A DNA stretch of 64,000 nt from JACVRW01 sp963764665. Its GTDB lineage: Bacteria > Actinomycetota > Thermoleophilia > Solirubrobacterales > Thermoleophilaceae. A program made the translations under genes and the position numbers. Position 1 is the first letter of the stretch. Each line of letters begins with the position of its first letter. The notes beneath the pieces are model-generated. The model saw nothing but the letters and a program-made list of their open reading frames with translations. It was not told the origin of the DNA and did not search any database. Where the stretch lies: contig CAVXTL010000002.1 in the NCBI GenBank assembly GCA_963764665.1, positions 136,951 to 200,950 on the forward strand. The letters are read 5' to 3'. This document shows positions 57,665-64,000 of this stretch, one piece after another.

Positions 57665-58369
57665 CTAGCGGGTCGAGCGCTTCCGGGAGCCGGCGCCGGC
57701 CGGCTTGCGGGCCGGCTTGCGGGCCGAACGGGACGAGCCGTTCGCCGAAGCACCGTTGCTGCTGCGGCTGGCCGTCGAGCGGCGCGTGCTCGACGCGCGC
57801 GGGCGACGGCGCTCGGCCGCCGGGATCTCCTCGGTGGCCACGCCCTTGGCCAGCGACGGGATCTGCTTCTCGAGGAACTTCGCCATGCGCTCCTCCTCGC
57901 GGCGGATCGACTTGGCGAGCTTGGCGGTCTCCTTGTCGCCCACGGACTCGGCGAGCGACTCGATCGCGGTGTAGGTCGCGATCTCCTCGAACTCGTTCCA
58001 GTACTCCGTCTTGGCGTTCTTCAGCATCTTCTCGTTCTCACCGGTGCCGCGGATCGCGTGGAGCGGTCCCTTGGCGGCGGCGAGACCCTTCGATGCGACC
58101 TCGGCGACCTTCGAGGCGGCTTCGCCCACGGAGTCCGGGCCCGGGACGCTCACGGCCTCGGCCTTGCCGCCGAGCTGCTTGATGCGCCGCTGGACCGCGC
58201 GGGCGTGCGCCTTGGTCTCCTTGAGGTGCTCCTTGAGGCGCTTCTTGTACGGCGGCTTGGTGGTCATCGCGATGTGCGCCTGAAGCGCCACCTCGAGCTC
58301 CTTCTCCTTGCCGTATGCCTCGTTCAGGTACTGGATCAGCTTGGTGTCGCGGACGTTGGGTTCGGCCAT
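57665..58369 (-). CDS. DUF892 (YciF-like) ferritin-like stress protein with basic tail
   Basis: This 234-residue protein begins DTKLIQYLNEAYGKEKELEV and continues KRLKEHLKETKAHARAVQRR, EYWNEFEEIATYTAIESLAE and ETAKLAKSIRREEERMAKFL, the four-helix DUF892 pattern with the usual E-x-x-x-E/H positions. DUF892 proteins are ferritin-like and induced by stress. From about 178 a disordered, Ser/Arg/Lys-rich tail follows (RRRPRASSTRRSTASRSS, RKPARKPAGAGSRKRS) that resembles histone-like DNA-binding tails. A combined DNA-binding and iron or peroxide-protective role, as in Dps, is inferred. Good Shine-Dalgarno (AGAGGAACGAC before ATG) and a sigma-B-like promoter upstream. Confidence 0.8.
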   Translation of the reverse strand: MAEPNVRDTKLIQYLNEAYGKEKELEVALQAHIAMTTKPPYKKRLKEHLKETKAHARAVQRRIKQLGGKAEAVSVPGPDSVGEAASKVAEVASKGLAAAKGPLHAIRGTGENEKMLKNAKTEYWNEFEEIATYTAIESLAESVGDKETAKLAKSIRREEERMAKFLEKQIPSLAKGVATEEIPAAERRRPRASSTRRSTASRSSNGASANGSSRSARKPARKPAGAGSRKRSTR

Positions 58370-58406
58370 GTCGTTCCTCTTTCGCTTTCGGGTCGAAGGT
58401 GATCGC

Positions 58407-58431
58407 GTACCCAATTGACGGGAACCCAACC
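58407..58431 (-). promoter_or_regulatory. Sigma-B-like stress promoter, GGTTG-N14-GGGTAC
   Basis: On the minus strand GGTTG (58427-58431) and GGGTAC (58407-58412) are 14 bases apart, close to the GTTT-N14-GGGTAT pattern of actinobacterial sigma-B/sigma-F-type stress promoters. It lies 38 bases before the DUF892 gene start, which has a Shine-Dalgarno site. Confidence 0.5.
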
Positions 58432-58442
58432 GTGGCTCCGGC

Positions 58443-58448
58443 TAGGTT
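58443..58448 (+). promoter_or_regulatory. -10 box TAGGTT
   Basis: TAGGTT ends 6 bases before the GTG at 58455, consistent with leaderless expression of the 54-residue protein. Confidence 0.4.
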
Positions 58449-58454
58449 GGACGG

Positions 58455-58619
58455 GTGGCCTACCGCGACGAGGACGACTGGGTGGGCGAGCCGCCGGAGG
58501 GACGGCACTCCGCGGATCGCGCCCGCCCCGAGTACTGGCGCAGCCACGTGCCGCTAAGCATCACCGGCGTCGGCCTGGGCATCGCGCTGATCATCCTGCT
58601 GATCGCCTGGCTGCTCTAG
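58455..58619 (+). CDS. 54-residue single-pass membrane protein
   Basis: This short gene reads VAYRDEDDWVGEPPEGRHSA (GTG first) and continues ARPEYWRSHVPLSITGVGLG, ending IALIILLIAWLL at a TAG stop. The first 33 residues are hydrophilic and acidic; the last 20 are a membrane helix that reaches the very C-terminus, a tail-anchored layout. Codon third positions are GC-rich as in neighbouring genes, and a TAGGTT box precedes the start, which supports a real gene. It is divergent from the stress protein gene. No family recognised. Confidence 0.6.
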   Translation: MAYRDEDDWVGEPPEGRHSADRARPEYWRSHVPLSITGVGLGIALIILLIAWLL

Positions 58620-58786
58620 TAGTGACCTGAGTCGTCAGCTCGAGCGCACCTTCCCGGCGTCTGGACGCGCCTGACGATCGCCGGCGACCTCGCCGTACTC
58701 TTGAGGTACGACTCCGGTCACCGTCGACCGTCAGCCACGCCCAGCCGGCCGGGAAGCTAATGCCGAACTTCCGACTCAGGTCACTA
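58620..58786. repeat. 167-bp imperfect inverted-repeat element
   Basis: TAGTGACCTGAGTCG (58620-58634) is perfectly repeated in inverted form at 58772-58786. Moving inward, further blocks pair: TTCCCGGC (58651-58658) with GCCGGGAA (58747-58754), TGACG with CGTCA-like segments, and CGTAC with GTACG around the centre (58692-58709). The whole could fold into one long interrupted hairpin. It starts right after the stop of the 54-residue gene and ends on the stop of the convergent HAD gene. No open frame inside. It may be a MITE-like insertion with TA ends, a bidirectional terminator, or a structured RNA. Confidence 0.6.
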
Positions 58787-59488
58787 GACGCCGGCCAGAT
58801 CCGCGAGCGAGCGCATGTCCGGCAGCGTCAGGTCGGGCTTGGCCTCGACCGGCGGGGTGGCACCCGAGCCCTCGCGGCCCTGGCGCCGGTCGATCCAGAC
58901 CGAGGTCATCCCGAGCTGCTTGGCCGTCACGTGGTCGTGGAAGAGGCTCTGCGCCACGTGGAGGATCCGCTCGCGCGGCGCGTCGATCGTCTCGAAGGCC
59001 AGCTCGAAGTTGCGCGTGCTCGGCTTGTAGCTCCGCGCCTGCTGGGCGGTGATCACCCAGTCGAAGTCCACGCCCAGGCGCTCGGCTGACAGCGCGAACA
59101 GGTCGTCGTCGCAGTTGGTGATCGGAGCGAGCTTGAAGCGCTCGTGCAGCCGCGCGAGCGCCTCCGCCGAGTCGCCGAACGCGGGCCAGTCGCCCACCGA
59201 GCCTCCGATCGCCTCCACCTCCGCGGCGGTGGGCTCGAAGCCGAGGTCGCGGCCGACTCCCTGGAGCGCCCGCCCGAGCAGCTCGCGGTAACGGAGGTAC
59301 TCGCCGGCCTCGAGCTCGGCCTCGTGGCGGGCGTAGGTCTCGAGCAGCTGGTCGTCGCCGGCGCTCACCCCGTGCGCCTCGACCACCGGCCGCATCGCGG
59401 CGAGCAGCCCGGTCTCCCAGTCGATCAGCGTGCCGTAGCAGTCGAAGGTGAGGACGTCGAAGGCGTCGAAGTCGATGGGGGCGGTCAC
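58784..59488 (-). CDS. HAD hydrolase, haloacid dehalogenase type II family
   Basis: This 234-residue protein has DVLTFDCYGTLIDWETG as motif I (nucleophile Asp in DCYGT), KLAPITNCDDD (motif II region), WVITAQQARSYKPSTRNFEL containing the motif III Lys, and VAQSLFHDHVTAKQLGMTSV with WIDRR before the C-terminus. This matches the L-2-haloacid dehalogenase-like subfamily; the real substrate may be a phosphate ester or haloacid. GTG start. Its stop codon lies within the inverted-repeat element. Monocistronic as far as visible. Confidence 0.85.
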   Translation of the reverse strand: MTAPIDFDAFDVLTFDCYGTLIDWETGLLAAMRPVVEAHGVSAGDDQLLETYARHEAELEAGEYLRYRELLGRALQGVGRDLGFEPTAAEVEAIGGSVGDWPAFGDSAEALARLHERFKLAPITNCDDDLFALSAERLGVDFDWVITAQQARSYKPSTRNFELAFETIDAPRERILHVAQSLFHDHVTAKQLGMTSVWIDRRQGREGSGATPPVEAKPDLTLPDMRSLADLAGV

Positions 59489-59510
59489 GACGGACGACTT
59501 TCTACCACGA

Positions 59511-59535
59511 AGAAGCCCCGCCGGAGCGGGGCTTC
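59511..59535. terminator. Rho-independent-type terminator after nrdJ
   Basis: AGAAGCCCCG and CGGGGCTTCT form a perfect 10-bp stem with a 5-base loop. On the minus strand it is followed by TCG and lies 29 bases past the nrdJ stop. Confidence 0.75.
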
Positions 59536-59563
59536 TCGAAACTCCTCGGAGGCTGCTGCCGAC

Positions 59564-62386
59564 TCAGCCGCAGCCCGTGTTGTTCCCGCAGCTCGAGCAC
59601 GTGTAGCACGAGCCGGTGCGCTGCATCATGCCGCCGCACTGGGCGCATGCCGGCCCCAGGTCGAGGCCCTGTAGCGCCGCGGGCAGCGTCGGCGGCTCGT
59701 CGGTGAACGCGGCCGCCGCGGGCTGCGCGGTGGTCACGCCGCCGTTGCCGCCGTTCGCGTGGCCGTTCGCCGGCGCGTCCTCCTCGGCCTCGGGGGGCCC
59801 GGCGGTGTCGCCGCGCATCAGCGCCTCCTGGGCGGACTTGCGCGCCCGCACCTCGGCGGTGAGGATGCCCAGCTCCTCGTGGATGTCGGCGTCGAGGAAC
59901 CGCGAAGCCAGCCAGCGCATGATGTAGTCGGGCATCGACTTGGCGAACGGGATCTCCGGGTTGCCGGTGATCCCCTCCGGGTCGAAGCGCATGTAGCTGA
60001 ACTTCCGCACCAGCGTCTCGAGCGGCACGCCGTACTGGAGCGCGATCGAGATCGACGTGGCGAAGGCGTTCATCATGCCGCGCAGCGTCGAGCCTTCCTT
60101 GCCGATGTCGGTCAGGAAGATCTCGCCGACCGAGCCGTCCTCGTACATGCCGGCCGTGATGTAGCCCTCGTGGCCCGCGATCGAGAACTTGTGCGTGAGC
60201 GACTGGCGCTCGCGCGGCATCCGCCGGCGGGTGGGCTTGGCGTCGACCACCTGCACCGGCTCCTCGGCCGCTTCCTTCTTGTTGTTGTCGGTGCGCAGGG
60301 CCTGTGCGGTCTTCGAGCCGTCGCGGTAGATCGCGAGCGCCTTCAGCCCGAGCTTCCAGCCCTCGAGGTAGACCTCGGCCACGTCCTCGACGGTGACCGA
60401 CTCGGGCAGGTTGACCGTCTTCGAGATCGCGCCCGAGAGGAACGGCTGCGCCGCGGCCATCATCTTCACGTGGCCCATCGCCGAGATGGCGCGCTCGCCC
60501 ACGGCCACGTCGAACACCGACATGTGCTCCTCGAGCAGCCCGGGCGCGCCCACGATCGTGCCGTGCTCGGCGAGGTAGGCCTCGATCTGATCGACCGCCT
60601 GCTCGGAGTACCCGAGGGTGCGCAGCGCCGGCGGCACCGTGCGGTTGACGATCGTCATCTGGCCGCCGCCGACCAGCTCCTTGAACTTGACGAGCGAGAA
60701 GTCCGGCTCGATGCCGGTGGTGTCGCAGTCCATCAGGAACGAGATCGTGCCCGTGGGCGCGAGCACCGTGGCCTGAGCGTTGCGGTACCCGTGACGCTCG
60801 CCGGCGTCCACGGCGTCGTCCCAGGCGCGCTGAGCCGCCTCGACCAGGTCGGCGTCGCCTGCCAGCTGGCCGTCGAGCTCGTACGCGGCGTCGCGGTGCT
60901 TGCGCATCACGCGGTTGTGCGCGTCGCGGTTCTCCTCGTAGTGCTCGTAGGGCCCGAGCGCGCCGGCCACCTCGGCCGACGTGCCGTACGCGCGACCCGT
61001 CATCAGCGCCGTGATGGCGCCGCAGACCTCGCGGCCCTCGTCCGAGTCGTAGGCCAGCCCGTTGGCCATCAGCAGCGCGCCGAGGTTGGCGTAGCCCAGG
61101 CCGAGCTGGCGGAACGCGCGAGCGTTGCGGCCGATCTGCTCGGTGGGGTAGCTCGAGGGGGAGACCACGATCTCCTGCGCGAGGATCACCACGTCCACCG
61201 CGTGCTCGAACGCGCTCACGTCGAAGGTGCCGTCGTCGCGGCGGAACTTCAGGAGGTTGAGCGACGCCAGGTTGCAGGCCGAGTCGTCCACGTGCATGTA
61301 CTCGCTGCACGGGTTGGACGCGTTGATGCGGCCCGAGTTCGGGCAGGTGTGCCACTCGTTGATCGTCGTGTCGTACTGGACGCCCGGATCGGCGCAGCGC
61401 CAGGCGGCGTCGGCGATCTGCTCGAGCACGTCGCGCGCGGGAAGGCGCTCGACCACGGATCCGTCGAGACGCGCGGTGAGCTCCCAGTCCTCGCTCTGCT
61501 CGGCACGCTCCATGAACTCGTCGCTGACGCGCACCGAGTTGTTGGCGTTCTGGTACTGGATCGACGCGAAGCTCTCGGAGTCGAGCCGCATGTCGAAGCC
61601 GGCGTCGCGCAGCGCCATCGCCTTCTCCTCCTCGCGCGCCTTGCACCAGATGAAGTCGAGGACGTCGGGGTGGTCCACGTCGAGCACGACCATCTTGGCC
61701 GCGCGGCGCGTCTTGCCGCCCGACTTGATCGTGCCGGCCCAGGCATCGGCGCCGCGCATGAAGGAGACCGGGCCGCTGGCGGTTCCGCCCTTGGAGAGGT
61801 GCTCCTTCGAGCCGCGGATGTTCGAGAGGTTGATGCCGGATCCCGAGCCGCCGCGGAAGATCATGCCCTCGCGGGTGTTCCAGTCGAGGATCGACTCGAT
61901 CGTGTCCTCGACGCTCAGGATGAAGCAGGCCGAGCACTGCGGGCTCTCCTCGAACCCGACGTTGAACCAGACCGGCGAGTTGAACGCCGCCATCTGGTGG
62001 AGCAGGATGTGCGTGAGCTCGTCCTCGAAGGCCTGCGCGTCGTCGTCGCTCGCGAAGTACCCGCCGTCGCGTCCCCACTCGGCGATCGTGCCCGCCACGC
62101 GGCCGATCATCTGCCTGACCGAGGACTCGCGCTCGGGCGAGCCGACCCGTCCGCGGAAGTACTTCTGGGCCACGATGTTCGTGGAGTTCTGCGACCAGGA
62201 GAGGGGGAACTCCACGCCGCGCTGCTCGAAGGCGGGGTTCGCGGGATCGCCGATCAGGGCGTCGCGAATCTCCCACTCAACGCTGTCGAAGGGATGCGTC
62301 CCGGCCTCGGTAAAACGGCGTGGGACGGTGACGCCGGCATCGGCTGCGGCGATGCTTGGTGCGGTGGCGTCACGGCTGTCTGACAT
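59564..62386 (-). CDS. nrdJ: Adenosylcobalamin-dependent ribonucleotide reductase (class II)
   Basis: This 940-residue protein reduces ribonucleotides to deoxyribonucleotides using adenosylcobalamin, independent of oxygen. Visible landmarks: LSWSQNSTNIVAQKYFRG (63-79), CSACFI with the redox Cys at about 151, GGSGSGINLSNIRGSKE, and INASNPCSEYMHVDD with the active-site Cys360 and Glu362. The Cys-rich C-terminus (CAQCGGMMQR, CYTCSSCG) delivers reducing equivalents. A long insertion after 300 is typical of the actinobacterial type. It starts 21 bases after the nrdR stop with a strong AGGAG site, so both form an operon, and NrdR is its expected repressor. It ends before a clear terminator. Confidence 0.95.
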   Translation of the reverse strand: MSDSRDATAPSIAAADAGVTVPRRFTEAGTHPFDSVEWEIRDALIGDPANPAFEQRGVEFPLSWSQNSTNIVAQKYFRGRVGSPERESSVRQMIGRVAGTIAEWGRDGGYFASDDDAQAFEDELTHILLHQMAAFNSPVWFNVGFEESPQCSACFILSVEDTIESILDWNTREGMIFRGGSGSGINLSNIRGSKEHLSKGGTASGPVSFMRGADAWAGTIKSGGKTRRAAKMVVLDVDHPDVLDFIWCKAREEEKAMALRDAGFDMRLDSESFASIQYQNANNSVRVSDEFMERAEQSEDWELTARLDGSVVERLPARDVLEQIADAAWRCADPGVQYDTTINEWHTCPNSGRINASNPCSEYMHVDDSACNLASLNLLKFRRDDGTFDVSAFEHAVDVVILAQEIVVSPSSYPTEQIGRNARAFRQLGLGYANLGALLMANGLAYDSDEGREVCGAITALMTGRAYGTSAEVAGALGPYEHYEENRDAHNRVMRKHRDAAYELDGQLAGDADLVEAAQRAWDDAVDAGERHGYRNAQATVLAPTGTISFLMDCDTTGIEPDFSLVKFKELVGGGQMTIVNRTVPPALRTLGYSEQAVDQIEAYLAEHGTIVGAPGLLEEHMSVFDVAVGERAISAMGHVKMMAAAQPFLSGAISKTVNLPESVTVEDVAEVYLEGWKLGLKALAIYRDGSKTAQALRTDNNKKEAAEEPVQVVDAKPTRRRMPRERQSLTHKFSIAGHEGYITAGMYEDGSVGEIFLTDIGKEGSTLRGMMNAFATSISIALQYGVPLETLVRKFSYMRFDPEGITGNPEIPFAKSMPDYIMRWLASRFLDADIHEELGILTAEVRARKSAQEALMRGDTAGPPEAEEDAPANGHANGGNGGVTTAQPAAAAFTDEPPTLPAALQGLDLGPACAQCGGMMQRTGSCYTCSSCGNNTGCG

Positions 62387-62407
62387 GTCTTCTCCTCGTC
62401 TCAGGGG

Positions 62408-62965
62408 TTAGGCCGTCGGCCTCAAGGGGGAACGACCGATGCTGCTCCCCGGATCGGACGGAACGGGCGGGTCCTCGGCGGCCTCGTCGAAGGCCAGTTG
62501 GTCGGCGCTTGCGAGGGGCTCTTCCCTGAAGCGCCGCACCACCGCATCGAGCTCGTCGAGGTCGGCGAGATTGCGGTAGACGGATGCGAACTGGATAGCC
62601 GCCACGGGGTCGATCCGGGCGAGCCCGCGCTCGGCGAGGTCGCCGATCTGGTCGGCCCGGACCACCGGGCCGGCGCGCCTGGCGGCCGACGCGATCGACT
62701 CCACGAGCTCCTCGAGCTGGGCCTCGGTCACCGGGCGCTTGCCCGCCGCCCTGGCCAGGCCGCCGAGGAGCTTCTCGGCGTCGAAGCGCTCCGTCCTGCC
62801 GTCGCGCTTGCGCACCGACACCGCGGGCCCCTCCACGCGCTCGTAGGTGGTGAAGCGGTTGCCGCAGCCCTCGCACTCGCGGCGGCGGCGCACCGAGTCG
62901 CCCGGCTCGGTCAGGCGTGAGTCCACGACGCGCGTGGACTCGAAGGAGCAGAACGGGCAGAGCAC
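62408..62965 (-). CDS. nrdR: Transcriptional repressor NrdR
   Basis: This 185-residue protein has an N-terminal zinc ribbon with CPFCSFESTRVVDSR and CEGCGNRFTTYERVE (Cys 3, 6, 31, 34). An ATP-cone domain from about 49 to 139 follows (VRKRDGRTERFDAEKLLGGL, FASVYRNLADLDELDAVVR). NrdR senses the ATP/dATP ratio and represses ribonucleotide reductase genes by binding paired NrdR boxes; candidate boxes lie just upstream. The 40-residue acidic tail after the cone is longer than in many NrdR proteins. GTG start, six bases after a TAGAAT box. First gene of the nrdR-nrdJ operon. Confidence 0.95.
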   Translation of the reverse strand: MLCPFCSFESTRVVDSRLTEPGDSVRRRRECEGCGNRFTTYERVEGPAVSVRKRDGRTERFDAEKLLGGLARAAGKRPVTEAQLEELVESIASAARRAGPVVRADQIGDLAERGLARIDPVAAIQFASVYRNLADLDELDAVVRRFREEPLASADQLAFDEAAEDPPVPSDPGSSIGRSPLRPTA

Positions 62966-62971
62966 ACCTGC

Positions 62972-62977
62972 ATTCTA
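62972..62977 (-). promoter_or_regulatory. -10 box TAGAAT for nrdR-nrdJ
   Basis: TAGAAT on the minus strand ends 6 bases before the GTG at 62965. It touches one of the two candidate NrdR boxes, so repressor binding would block it. Confidence 0.45.
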
Positions 62978-63022
62978 CTACCTGTAGGGCTTGGATCCTG
63001 CCTCAACCCCTACATATTGTGG
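62974..63022 (-). promoter_or_regulatory. Candidate paired NrdR boxes
   Basis: On the minus strand CCACAATATGTAGG (63009-63022) resembles the ACACNATATNTNGTGT NrdR box, and CCCTACAGGTAGTAGA (62974-62989) is a weaker match. Their centres are about 34 bases apart, near the three helical turns usual for NrdR pairs. Position before nrdR fits autoregulation. Only the first box is convincing. Confidence 0.5.
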
Positions 63023-63072
63023 AAAGAGCGGTGTGTTTGGCGCGGTGGTGGCTTCAGCACCGCGCCCAGGGC

Positions 63073-63080
63073 GCCGATAC
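63073..63080 (+). promoter_or_regulatory. Possible motility sigma -10 (GCCGATAC)
   Basis: GCCGATAC matches seven of eight bases of the sigma-28/FliA -10 element GCCGATAA, 23 bases before the chemotaxis receptor start. The -35 element expected 15 bases upstream is TCAG, a poor match to TAAA, so support is weak. Confidence 0.25.
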
Positions 63081-63103
63081 AACCACATCTTAAGCAGAGA
63101 CCA

Positions 63104-64000
63104 GTGACCCGGCTGCGACAGAGCTTGGACGACCCGGCGAGGCGGCTGGTGCTGATGATCGCAGCGATCATCGTGCTGCTCACGGTGGCCGTCGGGGTCA
63201 CGGTCTGGGGTTACGGCGGAGCCAGCAACTCCTACGACCGGGCCTTGCAGGAGAACGGGGTGGTGGTCGCGTCCGAGCAGGCGCGCACCGCGCTGGTGCG
63301 CGCCGGCGGGCTCGTGGATGCCTACGGCGGCGACAAGGACCCTGGGGATCTGGCGAACCTCGAGAAGGCCGACAGGGAGCTGCACGCTGCGCTTCGCGTA
63401 TTGCGCCGCTCCGCCGCGGGTGACGACGAGGAGCTTGCCGAGGTGAGGGAGATCGAGGACGGCGCGCGCCGACTCGACGTGCAGTTCGAGAAGGAGGTCG
63501 TCCCGGTGGCAGGCACCCCCAGGTTCGATGTCGGCGTAAAGCCGCACGCGGCGACCCTCGAGAACGTCTCCGATCAAGTCGCTGAATACGCCGGCGAGGA
63601 ACAGGAGGAAGCGAAGAGCCTGGGAGCCTCGGCTCGCGCGGACGCCGACCAGGCCCTGAAGATCGCCCTCGTGGCAGGCGGCCTGGCCGCGCTGGTGGCA
63701 TTCCTGGTCGCCCTTTACTCGAGCCGGCTCGTGCGCAGACTCTTCGGGCGAATCGACGGCCAGGTCGATCAGATCGGCACGCAGATGGAGCAGATCGAGC
63801 GGATTCGGTCGACCGCCAACGAGCTTGCGGCCGCGGCCGGCGAGATGCGCGCCGCCGCGGGTCAGGCCGCTTCCGCGACCACCGAGCAGTCGGCCGCGAT
63901 CGCACAGGTGGCGGCAACGATCGAGGAGCTGAACGCCACGGCCGGCTCGATCGCGGACAACACCCGGGCGGGCAGCACGGCCGCCGAGCAGACCGGCGAC
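63104..64000 (+). CDS. Methyl-accepting chemotaxis protein, 5' part
   Basis: The frame is open from GTG at 63104 to the window end (299 codons seen, no stop). An N-terminal membrane span (RLVLMIAAIIVLLTVAVGVT) is followed by an extracytoplasmic helical sensor of about 145 residues, then a second span (IALVAGGLAALVAFLVALYS), a HAMP-like or linker helix, and the start of the signalling domain (ASATTEQSAAIAQVAATIEE, then LNATAGSIADNTRAGSTAAE). The latter is the methylation-helix pattern of MCPs. It would signal to CheA and CheW, implying motility in this organism. The rest lies beyond 64000. Confidence 0.85.
   Translation, partial: MTRLRQSLDDPARRLVLMIAAIIVLLTVAVGVTVWGYGGASNSYDRALQENGVVVASEQARTALVRAGGLVDAYGGDKDPGDLANLEKADRELHAALRVLRRSAAGDDEELAEVREIEDGARRLDVQFEKEVVPVAGTPRFDVGVKPHAATLENVSDQVAEYAGEEQEEAKSLGASARADADQALKIALVAGGLAALVAFLVALYSSRLVRRLFGRIDGQVDQIGTQMEQIERIRSTANELAAAAGEMRAAAGQAASATTEQSAAIAQVAATIEELNATAGSIADNTRAGSTAAEQTGD

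Noticed and set aside
58620..58786. Inverted repeat considered as a tRNA gene or CRISPR repeat
   Set aside because: No cloverleaf, no CCA or TTCGA-type arm, and no repeated spacer structure.
59759..62383. Long open frame (874 codons) on the + strand opposite nrdJ
   Set aside because: It mirrors nrdJ exactly, is Arg/Ala/Val/His-rich with no recognisable motif, and such antisense frames are expected at this GC content.

Overview
The window looks like chromosomal DNA of a very GC-rich actinobacterium, most likely of the class Thermoleophilia (Solirubrobacterales-like). This is inferred from small exported proteins of the IKDGSITGKDVKNNSL and collagen-like Gly-Pro type, an adenosylcobalamin-dependent ribonucleotide reductase next to nrdR, and many start codons preceded closely by a TANNNT box instead of a Shine-Dalgarno site. 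No tRNA, rRNA, CRISPR array, transposase or phage gene was recognised.

Positions 1-6.7 kb are a decaying surface-protein region. Four or so degraded, tandem antisense pieces of a collagen-like gene (150-1440) are followed by a frameshifted BTAD/SARP-type regulator remnant, a small exported protein, a broken repeat protein, a frameshifted ECF sigma factor with a zinc-finger-like tail, one intact collagen-like protein (4798-5319), and an N-terminally short GH94-type phosphorylase-like gene.

Positions 6.8-57.1 kb are one very large surface-glycan locus. It contains an exported PQQ-type beta-propeller protein, a polyprenyl glycosylphosphotransferase that would start the glycan, about twelve other glycosyltransferases, ten SAM-dependent methyltransferases, nucleotide-sugar enzymes (two SDR epimerases, a UDP-sugar dehydrogenase, a DegT aminotransferase and a Gfo/Idh/MocA oxidoreductase that together resemble a diamino-uronic acid route), two Wzx-type flippases, a Wzy/WaaL-type ligase or polymerase, a WecG/TagA transferase, and an ABC-2 exporter with a Wzt-like ATPase. 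Flippase-type and ABC-type export therefore sit in the same locus. A GT2-GT4 fusion resembling WsaF occurs twice, each time directly behind a small coiled-coil gene.

Positions 57.1-64 kb return to housekeeping and stress functions: a DUF6328-like membrane protein, a DUF892 ferritin-like protein with a basic tail and a sigma-B-like promoter, a 54-residue single-pass membrane protein, a 167-bp imperfect inverted repeat, a HAD hydrolase, nrdJ and nrdR in an operon with a terminator and candidate NrdR boxes, and the 5' part of a methyl-accepting chemotaxis protein that runs off the end.

Two signals run across the window. First, at least 17 transcription-unit starts have TANNNT 6-11 nt before the start codon, as expected for leaderless mRNA. 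Second, many genes are split by single-base shifts although both parts are clearly coding; some may be real decay (1-6.7 kb), others may be assembly errors (glycan genes and the ABC exporter).
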